A DNA stretch of 64,000 nt from Siphonodentalium dalli (taxonomy: Eukaryota; Mollusca; Scaphopoda; Gadilida; Siphonodentaliidae): positions 44,399,797 through 44,463,796 of the forward strand of contig CP136061.1 of NCBI GenBank assembly GCA_032622095.1. Direction: 5' to 3'. Below, in pieces: positions 22,880 to 34,449 of the stretch (positions are counted from its first letter, which is position 1; each line of letters begins with the position of its first letter). The position numbers and the translations under genes are program-made. The notes below the pieces were generated by a model that was not told where the DNA came from, searched no databases, and saw nothing but the letters and a program-made list of their open reading frames with translations.

Positions 22880-23095
22880 TGTCCCAAATATCCAGGAACT
22901 CTGAAGTACCAAAATGTTGGTATTTTGGTTCTCCTGAGTACCACATATCCAGATACTCTGCAGTAACAAATATCCATGTACTTCGGGGTACCACAATTTG
23001 GGTATTTTGGTACTCTGGAGTACCTATCTAGGTACTGTCCGTGACTCTGGAGTATACCTCATCTAAGTACATCTAGGTATTGAACCTGCCCAGGT
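22880..23095 (+). repeat. Irregular GGTACC/GGAGTACC-rich repeat
   Basis: Short variants of TATCCAGGTACTCTGGAGTA recur about eight times without fixed spacing next to the 52-bp array. It is a degenerate simple repeat. Confidence 0.5.
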
Positions 23096-23445
23096 ATCAA
23101 GTCCTCGAAATTAGGAAAAATATCCAATGGCAAATTTAACGATGTTGCATGTTAGATTCCAAATGATGCCACGACTAATTAAGTACGAAACCCCGATCGA
23201 GGTTCTTCGAGATCATGTTATCAGTTACCTGGACTCCTTGCATAGTGCAAAATGAAATAACCGCATTATATGACTCTTATTAGTAGAACCACGATCGTGT
23301 TTTTTGTACTTAAGTTCGAAGTTGTATTGCATGGGGAATAAAACAAGATCCTATATCAATAAAACTCCTGTAAACCAACTTAAGGTACACAGCTTATAAA
23401 CCATATATAGTGTATAGAAATGGTTTCTGAATGCAGAGATAGTAA

Positions 23446-23700
23446 TCCGTCCATGACTGGGGCATCATGAAATTTTGCGAAAACCCTGTGCCAATGCATT
23501 CTCTTATATGCTAGTCTCCCATGGAGAGCCTTGCATATATAATATTTTGTATTGGCCTAGAAATATTTGCCTTGACCTTGAAAGCCTGTGCATTATCTTA
23601 TACATATGCTAGTCTCCATATGCGAGACTGGACTTTGTAAAACAATGCTCTGGCACAGGATCTTTAATTGTGCACCAGCGCAGCTCCCGTCATGATAGGG
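23446..23700. mobile_element. piggyBac-like MITE with paired hairpin module, decayed copy
   Basis: The right end GCTCCCGTCATGATAGGG abuts TTAA (23701-23704). The left end is eroded (GTAA then TCCGTCCATGACTGG). It contains CCCTGTGCCAATGCATTCTC and two degraded hairpins separated by about 20 bases. It belongs to the same family as 20976-21518 but lacks the AT-rich array. Confidence 0.65.
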
Positions 23701-24368
23701 TTAATTATTGCATTGCTCCCTTTTGGCAAGAACTCGTTCCAGAAATTGCAAGGTTAACCTCTAGATTATAGGCCTGCACTAAGTTGGATACCTGGGTGAT
23801 GTGTATCTTGCATGTATACCGAAGTTTGCTGGTGTATATTTGGGGTCTATTGTTTTATTCAGCCACTAGGGCATCACAACGTTGTGTGTTTTATTGCCCA
23901 AGGAAGAGCCCAGAAATTATTAAATTCAACAAGACACCACTCCACTGCACCATGAAACGGATCCCCGTAATGCAACGGACAAAATTGCCCAGATACACGA
24001 GTCAGAATATCACTAGTTGGTGTGGATTACAAATCAGCTCCAAAAAGAATTTTAATATTTTATGCATTTAATTTCCTGAAAATGATACATCAATCAGTTG
24101 CCAGGGATTTATTAACCCGTAGAATATTGTATTTTTCCGAGAACGATAATTCAACATAATTAGTTCTTTGTAACTGTATAGATACCTGCTCCCCATCACG
24201 CATGCAATGATAGACCTGCTCCCCACCACACAATGATGTGCATGCAATAAAGACACATTAACATCACACCAAGATATGCTTGCGATACAGTTTCCTTGAC
24301 ATCACGTCATGGAATGTCAAGGATTTCTTGTATCATTTAGCCCTACACGCGTCAGGATTGCTGAGATA

Positions 24369-24819
24369 GGTTACACTGGTGTAAATGTTTTCCATAGGCC
24401 TCAGTGCTAACGTTTTAGCGTATAGTGTTGGCAATATAAATGTTGGGTCCAAAGTTTTCTTTAAATCTGAAAAATTTACATTTTGGGAAACTTTTTACAC
24501 AAAAAAATCATGTCTGTCTAGCAGGGAATTCGCCTTTAAATCTTATGTTTTCGTAACTAGTGTCAGAACCGCATAAAAAAATACAGTCATATTTTAGACC
24601 ACACCAAAAAATTCAAACTTCACTACAAAGGGTTAATTCCTGTGCCAATGGTTATTTTACCTATGGGAAATCATAGGGAAGAGGTGTGATGATTTTTTTA
24701 TGTGAAAAGCACACAAGGCTATTGACCAATCAGGGCCCAGTGTCTATTTTATTCTCTCCTATATATTCCTCCCGCATCCGCTAGATGTCACTCGGAACCT
24801 TATTTACACCAGTGTAACC
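24369..24819. mobile_element. 451-bp inverted-terminal-repeat element, copy 1 of tandem
   Basis: The ends are GGTTACACTGGTGTAAAT and its complement ATTTACACCAGTGTAACC. The terminus is itself a hairpin (TTACAC, TG, GTGTAA). It contains no recognised protein. The target duplication is unclear because the outer flanks (GAGATA left, TGATAG right of the array) do not match cleanly. Confidence 0.8.
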
Positions 24820-25721
24820 TAAAGCGATAGCCCGCTTTTTCGCGGAATAATTGTAACTCCCTACATTTCTTCAGAATTGCCCATCCATGGAAAAAATGTG
24901 TTCAAAAACAATATCACGTCTGTGGTTCTTTATTTATCACACACAATTTAACCCCACCCCCTTTAACAAATTATTCATCAAAAAAGCACAATTTTCCACC
25001 ACCAGTCATGTTCAGGCCCCATTTTCACTCAGTTTTAGGGGTCTGGTGTTGCAAACTTGGATCATCTATGGAAGACTGTTCAATATTCTTTCCATGAGAG
25101 AACTTCTGGTGATGTGAGGTCATTGAGTCCAGATCTGATCAGCTGAGCATCAAGCGCATGACTTTATCAGCACATTGAAGAATAAAATATGACATTTTCA
25201 GGTCTGCAAGGGTGATCCAAGATAACTGAATGTGGGTGTATATTGAATTAGTTGAATAAAGATATGCTCTCTTTGAATTGCTGAAGCATTTTCTTAAATG
25301 TGTCCAAGTTTTAGTGCTATTAACCTTCAAATGACCATACCCACCAGTGGAAATGACACACTTTTATGATATATATCTGTATATCACTGGCTATAAAATC
25401 CAAAATACTTGTTAAATTAGGTTCTTATAACAATTGATATATGTGTCGTTGACATGCCCATGTTATGGGTCATTTGCATTATCATGTGACTATTACCACC
25501 TTGAAATTTTTTGAAAATACCTTGAAAAATTGGCATTTTTTATGAAAAATCTTACTATTTTTTTGGCTGATGTAAGTGAAAGAAGGCATCAGCAGCAAGA
25601 ATAGCCACATCGAGCATGAGATATTCATTGGACTGAAAGACCAGGCTCTGTAAAATGCATTAAAATGCTTTAAAGTGACTCCCAGGAATCAAAAATGATA
25701 AAAAGCTATTTTTTCCCTTTA

Positions 25722-26172
25722 GGTTACACTGGTGTAAATGTTTTCCATAGGCCTCAGTGCTAACGTTTTAGCGTATAGTGTTGGCAATATAAATGTTGGG
25801 TCCAAAGTTTTCTTTAAATCTGAAAAATTTACATTTTGGGAAACTTTTTACACAAAAAAATCATGTCTGTCTAGCAGGGAATTCGCCTTTAAATCTTATG
25901 TTTTCGTAACTAGTGTCAGAACCGCATAAAAAAATACAGTCATATTTTAGACCACACCAAAAAATTCAAACTTCACTACAAAGGGTTAATTCCTGTGCCA
26001 ATGGTTATTTTACCTATGGGAAATCATAGGGAAGAGGTGTGATGATTTTTTTATGTGAAAAGCACACAAGGCTATTGACCAATCAGGGCCCAGTGTCTAT
26101 TTTATTCTCTCCTATATATTCCTCCCGCATCCGCTAGATGTCACTCGGAACCTTATTTACACCAGTGTAACC
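25722..26172. mobile_element. 451-bp inverted-terminal-repeat element, copy 2
   Basis: It has the same sequence as 24369-24819. In this internal copy the flanks extend the terminal pairing to TTTAGGTTAC and GTAACCTAAA. Confidence 0.8.
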
Positions 26173-27074
26173 TAAAGCGATAGCCCGCTTTTTCGCGGAA
26201 TAATTGTAACTCCCTACATTTCTTCAGAATTGCCCATCCATGGAAAAAATGTGTTCAAAAACAATATCACGTCTGTGGTTCTTTATTTATCACACACAAT
26301 TTAACCCCACCCCCTTTAACAAATTATTCATCAAAAAAGCACAATTTTCCACCACCAGTCATGTTCAGGCCCCATTTTCACTCAGTTTTAGGGGTCTGGT
26401 GTTGCAAACTTGGATCATCTATGGAAGACTGTTCAATATTCTTTCCATGAGAGAACTTCTGGTGATGTGAGGTCATTGAGTCCAGATCTGATCAGCTGAG
26501 CATCAAGCGCATGACTTTATCAGCACATTGAAGAATAAAATATGACATTTTCAGGTCTGCAAGGGTGATCCAAGATAACTGAATGTGGGTGTATATTGAA
26601 TTAGTTGAATAAAGATATGCTCTCTTTGAATTGCTGAAGCATTTTCTTAAATGTGTCCAAGTTTTAGTGCTATTAACCTTCAAATGACCATACCCACCAG
26701 TGGAAATGACACACTTTTATGATATATATCTGTATATCACTGGCTATAAAATCCAAAATACTTGTTAAATTAGGTTCTTATAACAATTGATATATGTGTC
26801 GTTGACATGCCCATGTTATGGGTCATTTGCATTATCATGTGACTATTACCACCTTGAAATTTTTTGAAAATACCTTGAAAAATTGGCATTTTTTATGAAA
26901 AATCTTACTATTTTTTTGGCTGATGTAAGTGAAAGAAGGCATCAGCAGCAAGAATAGCCACATCGAGCATGAGATATTCATTGGACTGAAAGACCAGGCT
27001 CTGTAAAATGCATTAAAATGCTTTAAAGTGACTCCCAGGAATCAAAAATGATAAAAAGCTATTTTTTCCCTTTA

Positions 27075-27525
27075 GGTTACACTGGTGTAAATGTTTTCCA
27101 TAGGCCTCAGTGCTAACGTTTTAGCGTATAGTGTTGGCAATATAAATGTTGGGTCCAAAGTTTTCTTTAAATCTGAAAAATTTACATTTTGGGAAACTTT
27201 TTACACAAAAAAATCATGTCTGTCTAGCAGGGAATTCGCCTTTAAATCTTATGTTTTCGTAACTAGTGTCAGAACCGCATAAAAAAATACAGTCATATTT
27301 TAGACCACACCAAAAAATTCAAACTTCACTACAAAGGGTTAATTCCTGTGCCAATGGTTATTTTACCTATGGGAAATCATAGGGAAGAGGTGTGATGATT
27401 TTTTTATGTGAAAAGCACACAAGGCTATTGACCAATCAGGGCCCAGTGTCTATTTTATTCTCTCCTATATATTCCTCCCGCATCCGCTAGATGTCACTCG
27501 GAACCTTATTTACACCAGTGTAACC
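27075..27525. mobile_element. 451-bp inverted-terminal-repeat element, copy 3
   Basis: It has the same sequence as copies 1 and 2. Its right flank is unique sequence (TGATAGAAGACC), so the tandem stops exactly at the terminus. Confidence 0.8.
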
Positions 27526-27899
27526 TGATAGAAGACCTCGAGAGGTTTGATTAACTCAACCTAACAATCTGGTCCGACCTTGCAGACAAATTTAGTGCAC
27601 CGTGCCTCATTTCGTATGCTGGTTAGAGGTTTTATCTGGAAGCCGATAGTATTTCTGCGCGCCGGCTGTATTGATCCGTGTGATACCGTTCTCTATAATA
27701 TTCCGTGTATTGGCGATGGTCCTGAAGATCGATTGTCGATTTGTGGCTTTAAATGGAAGAAATTAGCCACAGTCAGCTCCAACAGACAGTCGAGTTACAT
27801 AATTTATCTGCCGCAGGCTGTAGAGTCTGAACGCAATCGGCGCTCGCTGTCGACTTGCAGGAAATATTGCGCCGACGAAACTTATCTGTTGTGGGACTA

Positions 27900-28415
27900 T
27901 AGATCATGCCATGAATATCTACTAGTACTATGGCTAACGCCCGTTGAGATCACATCCAGTACAAAACCTGGGAACTTTTTGAAATTTTGACAGGGAACCT
28001 TATAAAATCAAAAAAATAACACAGGGAACATATTTCTATGTTATTATCTGTTTCTTAATAATATACTTCACTGTAGGTGAAAGTTCCAACTCGAAATTTC
28101 ACGATTTAAGTGACTTTGTGAGCGATTTTTCTTTGAGTTTCTTACAAGTATGGAATTTTTCCTAGGTAATTAATTGAATGTTTATTGCGATATCAGCTCA
28201 CAAAAGGCACAGAAAAGCATGCAATCTCGAGTTGGGACCTTCACATATAGTGAAGTACACTATTAGGAAACCGATACTCATTAATAAATCTATTCACCGT
28301 GTTATTTTTTTTCGATATTATAAGGTTCCCTGTCAAAAAGTTCCAATGTTTTGTACTGGTGGAATATGATATCTACGGGCGTTAGCCATATAGTAGAGAT
28401 TAATGGCATGATATA
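27900..28415. mobile_element. Foldback element with separated arms
   Basis: The arm at about 27900-28010 (GATCATGCCATGAATATCTAC ... TTTTGACAGGGAACCTTATA) is the reverse complement of 28315-28415 (TATAAGGTTCCCTGTCAAAA ... TAATGGCATGAT). The 300-bp interior has no recognised gene. It is diverged and of unknown family. Confidence 0.6.
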
Positions 28416-28832
28416 TTGTGGGACGTCAGTTTCACGACAACAGGAACCAAGCCCCGGGTATAAATATTTATATTTACGTGCCGAACTAGCCGGATGTCAA
28501 TGTCATTTCAGCGCTTCTTAAATGTACCCCGCCCGAGTTGACACTATCAAACTAATATTGGTACGTTGCATATACCGCAAAATAATTAGATCGTACCCAT
28601 AACACTGTATACAGGAGGTTTTGATACTGTTATCGAGGTTTAAAAGAAGAATTTTAACACTTTTTTTATTTTTTATCAGGCGAGCACAAAACCCAACGAT
28701 CGTCTCAGATAAAGAACATCCATGCTTCCGCTCCACAAAAGGCGGTATAAATAAAGAGCGTTCTCAATTATGATTTGTTCGTTTGTAGTTGTTTTACACC
28801 TTTTTCTGATGGATGTTTTTTTTTTCGCGATA

Positions 28833-30932
28833 CATGTGCCATACTAACGATGTGATGCATGTGCCATACTAACGACGTGATGCATGTGCCATACTAACGA
28901 TGCGATGCATGTGCCATACTAACGATGTGATGCATGTGCCATACTAACGATGCGATGCATGTGCCATACTAACGATGCGATGCATGTGCCATACTAACGA
29001 TGTGATGCATGTGCCATACTAACGATGCGATGCATGTGCCATACTAACGATGCGATGCATGTGCCATACTAACGATGTGATGCATGTGCCATACTAACGA
29101 TGTGATGCATGTGCCATACTAACGATGCGATGCATGTGCCATACTAACGATGTGATGCATGTGCCATACTAACGATGTGATGCATGTGCCATACTAACGA
29201 TGCGATGCATGTGCCATACTAACGATGCGATGCATGTGCCATACTAACGATGCGATGCATGTGCCATACTAACGATGTGATGCATGTGCCATACTAACGA
29301 TGTGATGCATGTGCCATACTAACGATGTGATGCATGTGCCATACTAACGATGTGATGCATGTGCCATACTAACGATGCGATGCATGTGCCATACTAACGA
29401 TGCGATGCATGTGCCATACTAACGATGTGATGCATGTGCCATACTAACGATGCGATGCATGTGCCATACTAACGATGTGCTGCATGTGCCATACTAACGA
29501 TGTGATGCATGTGCCATACTAACGATGTGATGCATGTGCCATACTAACGATGTGATGCATGTGCCATACTAACGATGTGATGCATGTGCCATACTAACGA
29601 TGTGATGCATGTGCCATACTAACGACGTGATGCATGTGCCATACTAACGATGTGATGCATGTGCCATACTAACGATGTGATGCATGTGCCATACTAACGA
29701 TGTGATGCATGTGCCATACTAACGATGCGATGCATGTGCCATACTAACGATGTGATGCATGTGCCATACTAACGATGTGATGCATGTGCCATACTAACGA
29801 TGCGATGCATGTGCCATACTAACGATGTGATGCATGTGCCATACTAACGATGTGATGCATGTGCCATACTATCGATGTGATGCATGTGCCATACTAACGA
29901 TGTGATGCATGTGCCATACTATCGATGTGATGCATGTGCCATACTATCGATGTGATGCATGTGCCATACTAACGATGTGATGCATGTGCCATACTAACGA
30001 TGCGATGCATGTGCCATACTAACGATGTGATGCATGTGCCATACTATCGATGTGATGCATGTGCCATACTAACGATGTGATGCATGTGCCATACTATCGA
30101 TGTGATGCATGTGCCATACTATCGATGTGATGCATGTGTCATACTAACGACGTGATGCATGTGCCATACTAACGATGTGATGCATGTGCCATACTAACGA
30201 TGTGATGCATGTGCCATACTAACGATGTGATGCATGTGCCATACTAACGATGTGATGCATGTGCCATACTAACGATGTGATGCATGTGCCATACTAACGA
30301 TGTGATGCATGTGCCATACTAACGATGTGATGCATGTGCCATACTAACGATGTGATGCATGTGCCATACTAACGATGTGATGCATGTGCCATACTAACGA
30401 TGTGATGCATGTGTCATACTAACGATGTGATGCATGTGTCATACTAACGACGTGATGCATGTGCCATACTAACGACGTGATGCATGTGCCATACTAACGA
30501 TGTGATGCATGTGCCATACTAACGATGTGATGCATGTGCCATACTAACGATGTGATGCATGTGCCATACTAACGATGTGATGCATGTGCCATACTAACGA
30601 TGTGATGCATGTGCCATACTAACGATGTGATGCATGTGCCATACTAACGATGTGATGCATGTGCCATACTAACGATGTGATGCATGTGCCATACTAACGA
30701 TGTGATGCATGTGTCATACTAACGATGTGATGCATGTGTCATACTAACGACGTGATGCATGTGCCATACTAACGACGTGATGCATGTGCCATACTAACGA
30801 TGTGATGCATGTGCCATACTAACGATGTGATGCATGTGCCATACTAACGATGCGATGCATGTGCCATACTATCGATGCGATGCATGTGCCATACTAACGA
30901 TGTGATGCATGTGCCATACTAACGACGTGATT
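28833..30932 (+). repeat. 25-bp minisatellite, about 84 copies
   Basis: The unit contains CATGTGCCATACTAACGA followed by a GTG/GCG variable site and ATG. Common variants are GATGTG, GATGCG, GACGTG, TATCGATG and GTGTCATACT. The length fits 84 units without indels. Part of it is organised in a 300-bp (12-unit) higher-order repeat: the variant pattern near 30410-30480 recurs at 30710-30780. Every unit contains the palindrome ATGCAT. It has no coding role (25 is not a multiple of 3). Confidence 0.97.
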
Positions 30933-30934
30933 GC

Positions 30935-33130
30935 AGGTATTTTAATGTTACTTTTGCCTACATGATAACCGGAAAATTGACTTAAGAACTTAATGTTGTG
31001 TCAAATCTGGCCGTGCATCTATAAATAGGAGCTGGCATGAAAATTTCTGACGCAAGCGTCATTAATGGAATGGCCTATGATTTGATACAATATAGAATAT
31101 ACAAAATCAAAGCATAGGCTAGGCATTGCCAGATAAAATAAATTCATATGAGATTCAATGCAGGTTTAGCCTATATAGTAATGTTTGCTTTTGCCTGCAT
31201 GATTAAAAGTTTCCTTTGATGTATAGTATGCTTGTTTTACGTCGAAGTTTCGTGTATTTATATTTCTATATCGGGTTTTAGAGTTGCTGACCGCTCACCT
31301 AAATCACCAATAACTGCAATAAAATGTCACAATTCTAACAATAAACCGGTTTATTTCAATTATATTGTTATCATAACTCCACAAGTTGCCAACTGAAATT
31401 AGTAACGTATAATGAAAAATATAGGTGATCACAATGTTATATAAGAATACGAACTAATTTGACCTTGCAAAGTGACAGTGTGTACTAAATGTAAACAAAC
31501 TGAGGTTACTCATAATTTACATGGCATATTCGATGCGCAATTCGACATGAACGTTATAGATTATATAATACAACATTATGACCCTATATATCTGTCTTTC
31601 TGATATATATTGCATCATTTATTGATTTATATGATAAAATCGGTTAACATTCACAAAACATCCCGCCACTGGTTATGTGCGTAAAGTCTGCTATAGAAAG
31701 ATATATACACGGGACTTCGACGTTCAACCGTATTATTCCAACCGATTTGACCAGCTGGTTTACGTCGAAGGAACTGGGACGAGCTTCTTCCATGCCATTC
31801 AATTGGAGAAAAATATTCCTAGCCGCAGAAGATCGAGTAGTCATTTTAAATATATTATATCCCCATATCACTACAGTGAAAGTTCAGGGAAGAGATACAA
31901 CACCATTAGGCTATCATTTAACACAATAAATGCAAACATATATACAATATTTACAAGTATTGATATACGTACGGTATAAATTAATATAATTTATGAGTAA
32001 CCCTTCCTATTCTAAATACTCATTGATGAGTAGTACCCTTATAGTAAATGTTCAGAAAATACGTTCAACGCCTGAACATGTGTTCATTCCGTACAATCAA
32101 GCATAACACGTGTACAATCATTCCGTGGTAGATTTCCATTACCATTTTCATTTGTATTATTATTCGAACGAATTGTAGTACTTTTTGCCATGTTTGCTAT
32201 TTTATTGTTTATTCATTATGTATTCTCAGCAACCTGTCCTTATATATATTGATGTTCTTGCTAATAAATTTTATTCAATGTCGCTGGTTGATCAACAATG
32301 TTGAACTTATCATCTGAATATATCCAAACAATGAATAATTCTGCTCTTTTCTGGTGTTTTTTTCTTGTTTGTCGTCTGCCGGATGTCATGTCTTTAAAGT
32401 CATTCATTTTGGAAATTAAGAGTAGATATATAGAATTGAACGGATACTAGCTCAAAACAACGACTATATCTATGAATTCTACAATGAGTTGTTATTTTCT
32501 ACATGTCGCTATAACGACTTCCAACAGCGAATTATAACGAGTTGTATGTCGTTATAACGACTTTCACAACTCGTTATTATGAGTTGTTGGAAGTAGTTGT
32601 AATGACTTTCAAGTCGGTATAACGAGTTGTGTGTGTGTATATTTGGGGGTGCGGTGGTGATTCGGATGACCCTAATGCGTTTTCGTACAACATACTGTAT
32701 GAATGCATGACTATGTTTTGTGTCTGTTTGCATGTTAATATGTAAATAAAGTTATAAAAAAAATCTGTTCTTTTCTTATCTGTTTTTGCTGTTTGTCCAT
32801 TCAGTATACGACCGGTTAAGCTATATAGTGCAGGTAGGTACTCGGGAACTCATGAAACCTTGATAGACATGTTGTTTGTTCCATTATATCAAAACCGAGA
32901 CCATGAGAAAAACACTGCAATATAGTATCATCTGGTCCGATATGCTGAATCAGACAGCAGTTTATTCGCGTTTCAAACGGTGCACCGAATGTTGTAAAAC
33001 AATTAGTAATGACACGAAGTACAAATCTGAGATGTGTTGTCTTTCCGCCATCAAACTGAACCGAAATGTCCTGCTAGTCACCCTTGTTCTGCCCTCTGTG
33101 TATGTGCACTTTGCCCTCTCCTCCTCGTGA
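30935..33130. other. No recognised gene
   Basis: The sequence is AT-rich. Short open frames near 31675-31980 overlap on both strands and show no family motif. Around 32505-32630 there are several short inverted CGTTATAACGAC / AACTCGTTATTA repeats. Confidence 0.5.
32505..32630. repeat. Short inverted repeats with GTTATAACGA core
   Basis: GTCGTTATAACGACTTTCA, AACTCGTTATTATGAGTTGT and CAAGTCGGTATAACGAGTTG alternate in both orientations, so the stretch can form several small hairpins. Confidence 0.55.
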
Positions 33131-33135
33131 TTTAA

Positions 33136-33192
33136 CCCTTCCATGACTGCAGCTTCCTGAAATTTAGCAAAAACCCTGTGCCAGTGCATTGT

Positions 33193-33250
<58 letters not shown>

Positions 33251-33360
33251 ATAATACATTGGCCTAACAATATTTACTTTTACCCATAGCTTGTAATCCA
33301 TTGCATTCTCTTAAATAACCGAGGCTCCCTATGAGAATGCACTGGCACATGATCTTTAAT
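33136..33360. mobile_element. piggyBac-like MITE with hairpin module, 3' truncated, TA-expanded hairpin
   Basis: It follows TTAA (33132-33135) with CCCTTCCATGACTGCAGCTT, then CCCTGTGCCAGTGCATTGTC. The first hairpin's TATATA stem has become a run of about 27 TA units (33195-33248). A second hairpin half follows at about 33302-33352. The right terminus is missing: sequence after GATCTTTAAT continues as a GTTGGAAATG-type repeat. Confidence 0.65.
33195..33248. repeat. (TA)n microsatellite inside a MITE hairpin
   Basis: About 27 perfect TA units replace the TATATA/loop part of the hairpin found in the other MITE copies. Confidence 0.95.
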
Positions 33361-33862
33361 TTTCCAATTGGTACCGCAAATGCTCCAACTGTTGGAAATG
33401 TTCAAGCTAACACTGCCTATGGTTGGAAGTTTATTGGAACCGTTTTAAAACGCATTTTGTACAACCTCATGCAATGTTTTTTTACTAAAGACCTTTTTTG
33501 CCCTTATTTGACATTTGTAAGAGTTTAAACCATATAACCTATTGTGACTGCAAACACACCGTATTTATGTTACTTTGTTTTTTTTTTGGAAAATTGTATG
33601 CATATACCTTATGTAGTAAGTTATACTATTGTTTTGTGTGCACCTATCAGCTTCTGGCGGGTTACTATATTTGTCCACTACATCGATGCATTAGAATTTC
33701 CATTTAGCAGTGATGAATTTGACCGCCCAGGTAGACATAGCATATATACTCTCATCACACTCACCCCTGGAAACTCCAATGCGTGTATGTGGAAGACAAA
33801 TGCCTATTAGCCAGAATTTGAAAGATATCTTCATATTTGCCTGTATTAATTTTTTCTCATTT

Positions 33863-34050
33863 AAGCAGCTTCTGAAACAGGTTAAACTGTCATTTTAAAT
33901 AAAGGAGAAAATTTTCCCAGTGATATGAGTGATATTAGTAGGGTTTTATGCGGTTTTAGACCAAAATTTTGGGGGAGGTTGTAAAAATATTGGGAGTAAA
34001 ACAGAATTTTGTTTCAGGTTTGGAGGCGGTGGGTCCAGAACATTACAGAT
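33863..34050 (+). repeat. Partial copy of the 14464-14790 element
   Basis: It shares CAGCTTCTG, AAACAGGTTAAACTGT, CCCAGTGATATGAGTGATAT, GTAGGGTTTTATGCG, TTTTAGACCAAA and TTGGGAGTAAAA with the 14.5-14.8 kb element, diverged and missing the left arm. Confidence 0.6.
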
Positions 34051-34339
34051 GCAACAAACGGCATAGCTTCCTGCAAAGGTTTTACTACCCACCCCCTGAA
34101 TATATCTCCGTTATTTTAATCAATATATAACCATTCCAAAAGGAAGTAATAGTTCTGAAATAACTATATTTAGTAGTGGTTATAGTTGGCTCCGGTTATC
34201 CCCCTACCGATTAGATTATATTGATAGGTTATATTTTTATATTTAATCGAACATCGCGTGGCTATTCAGATTGAATACCATTATATACCTAATCGTGAAA
34301 CACGGTCAGGTATTGTTTTATATGTAATTCTTGGAGTTT

Positions 34340-34440
34340 GGCTGCCTATATCGAGACCGGCAAAAATTCAAAAGCGAAAGTCATTAGGTGTATTTTGGAG
34401 TGTAATCGCCATGCGACTTTAAACCAATATCTATAGTCGC
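34340..34440 (+). repeat. Dispersed repeat, copy 1 of 2 (ATTAGGTGTATTTT)
   Basis: ATATCGAGACCGGCAAAAAT, TTAGGTGTATTTTGG, CCGCCAT-like and GACTTTA-like segments recur in order at 52184-52290. The family is unknown. Confidence 0.5.
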
Positions 34441-34449
34441 TGTTATTTC

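Larger units (their letters stand above)
24369..27525 (+). repeat. 1353-bp tandem duplication, 2.33 copies
   Basis: The block starting at 24369 repeats at 25722 and, partly, at 27075. Each period is the 451-bp element plus a 902-bp spacer (24820-25721 and 26173-27074). By eye the copies are identical, and the small open frames at 24385, 25738 and 27091 translate identically. The array begins and ends exactly at element termini. It is a recent duplication or an assembly effect. Confidence 0.92.

Noticed and set aside
24820-25721. Spacer length 902 equals exactly twice the 451-bp element
   Set aside because: I found no similarity between the spacer and the element, so the 1:2 ratio is probably a coincidence of chosen borders.
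27580-27990. 136-residue open frame with several cysteines
   Set aside because: No motif or family resemblance, and its 3' part overlaps the arm of a foldback element.
28833-30932. CRISPR-like regular array
   Set aside because: The units are directly head-to-tail with no unique spacers, in a eukaryotic genome; it is a minisatellite.
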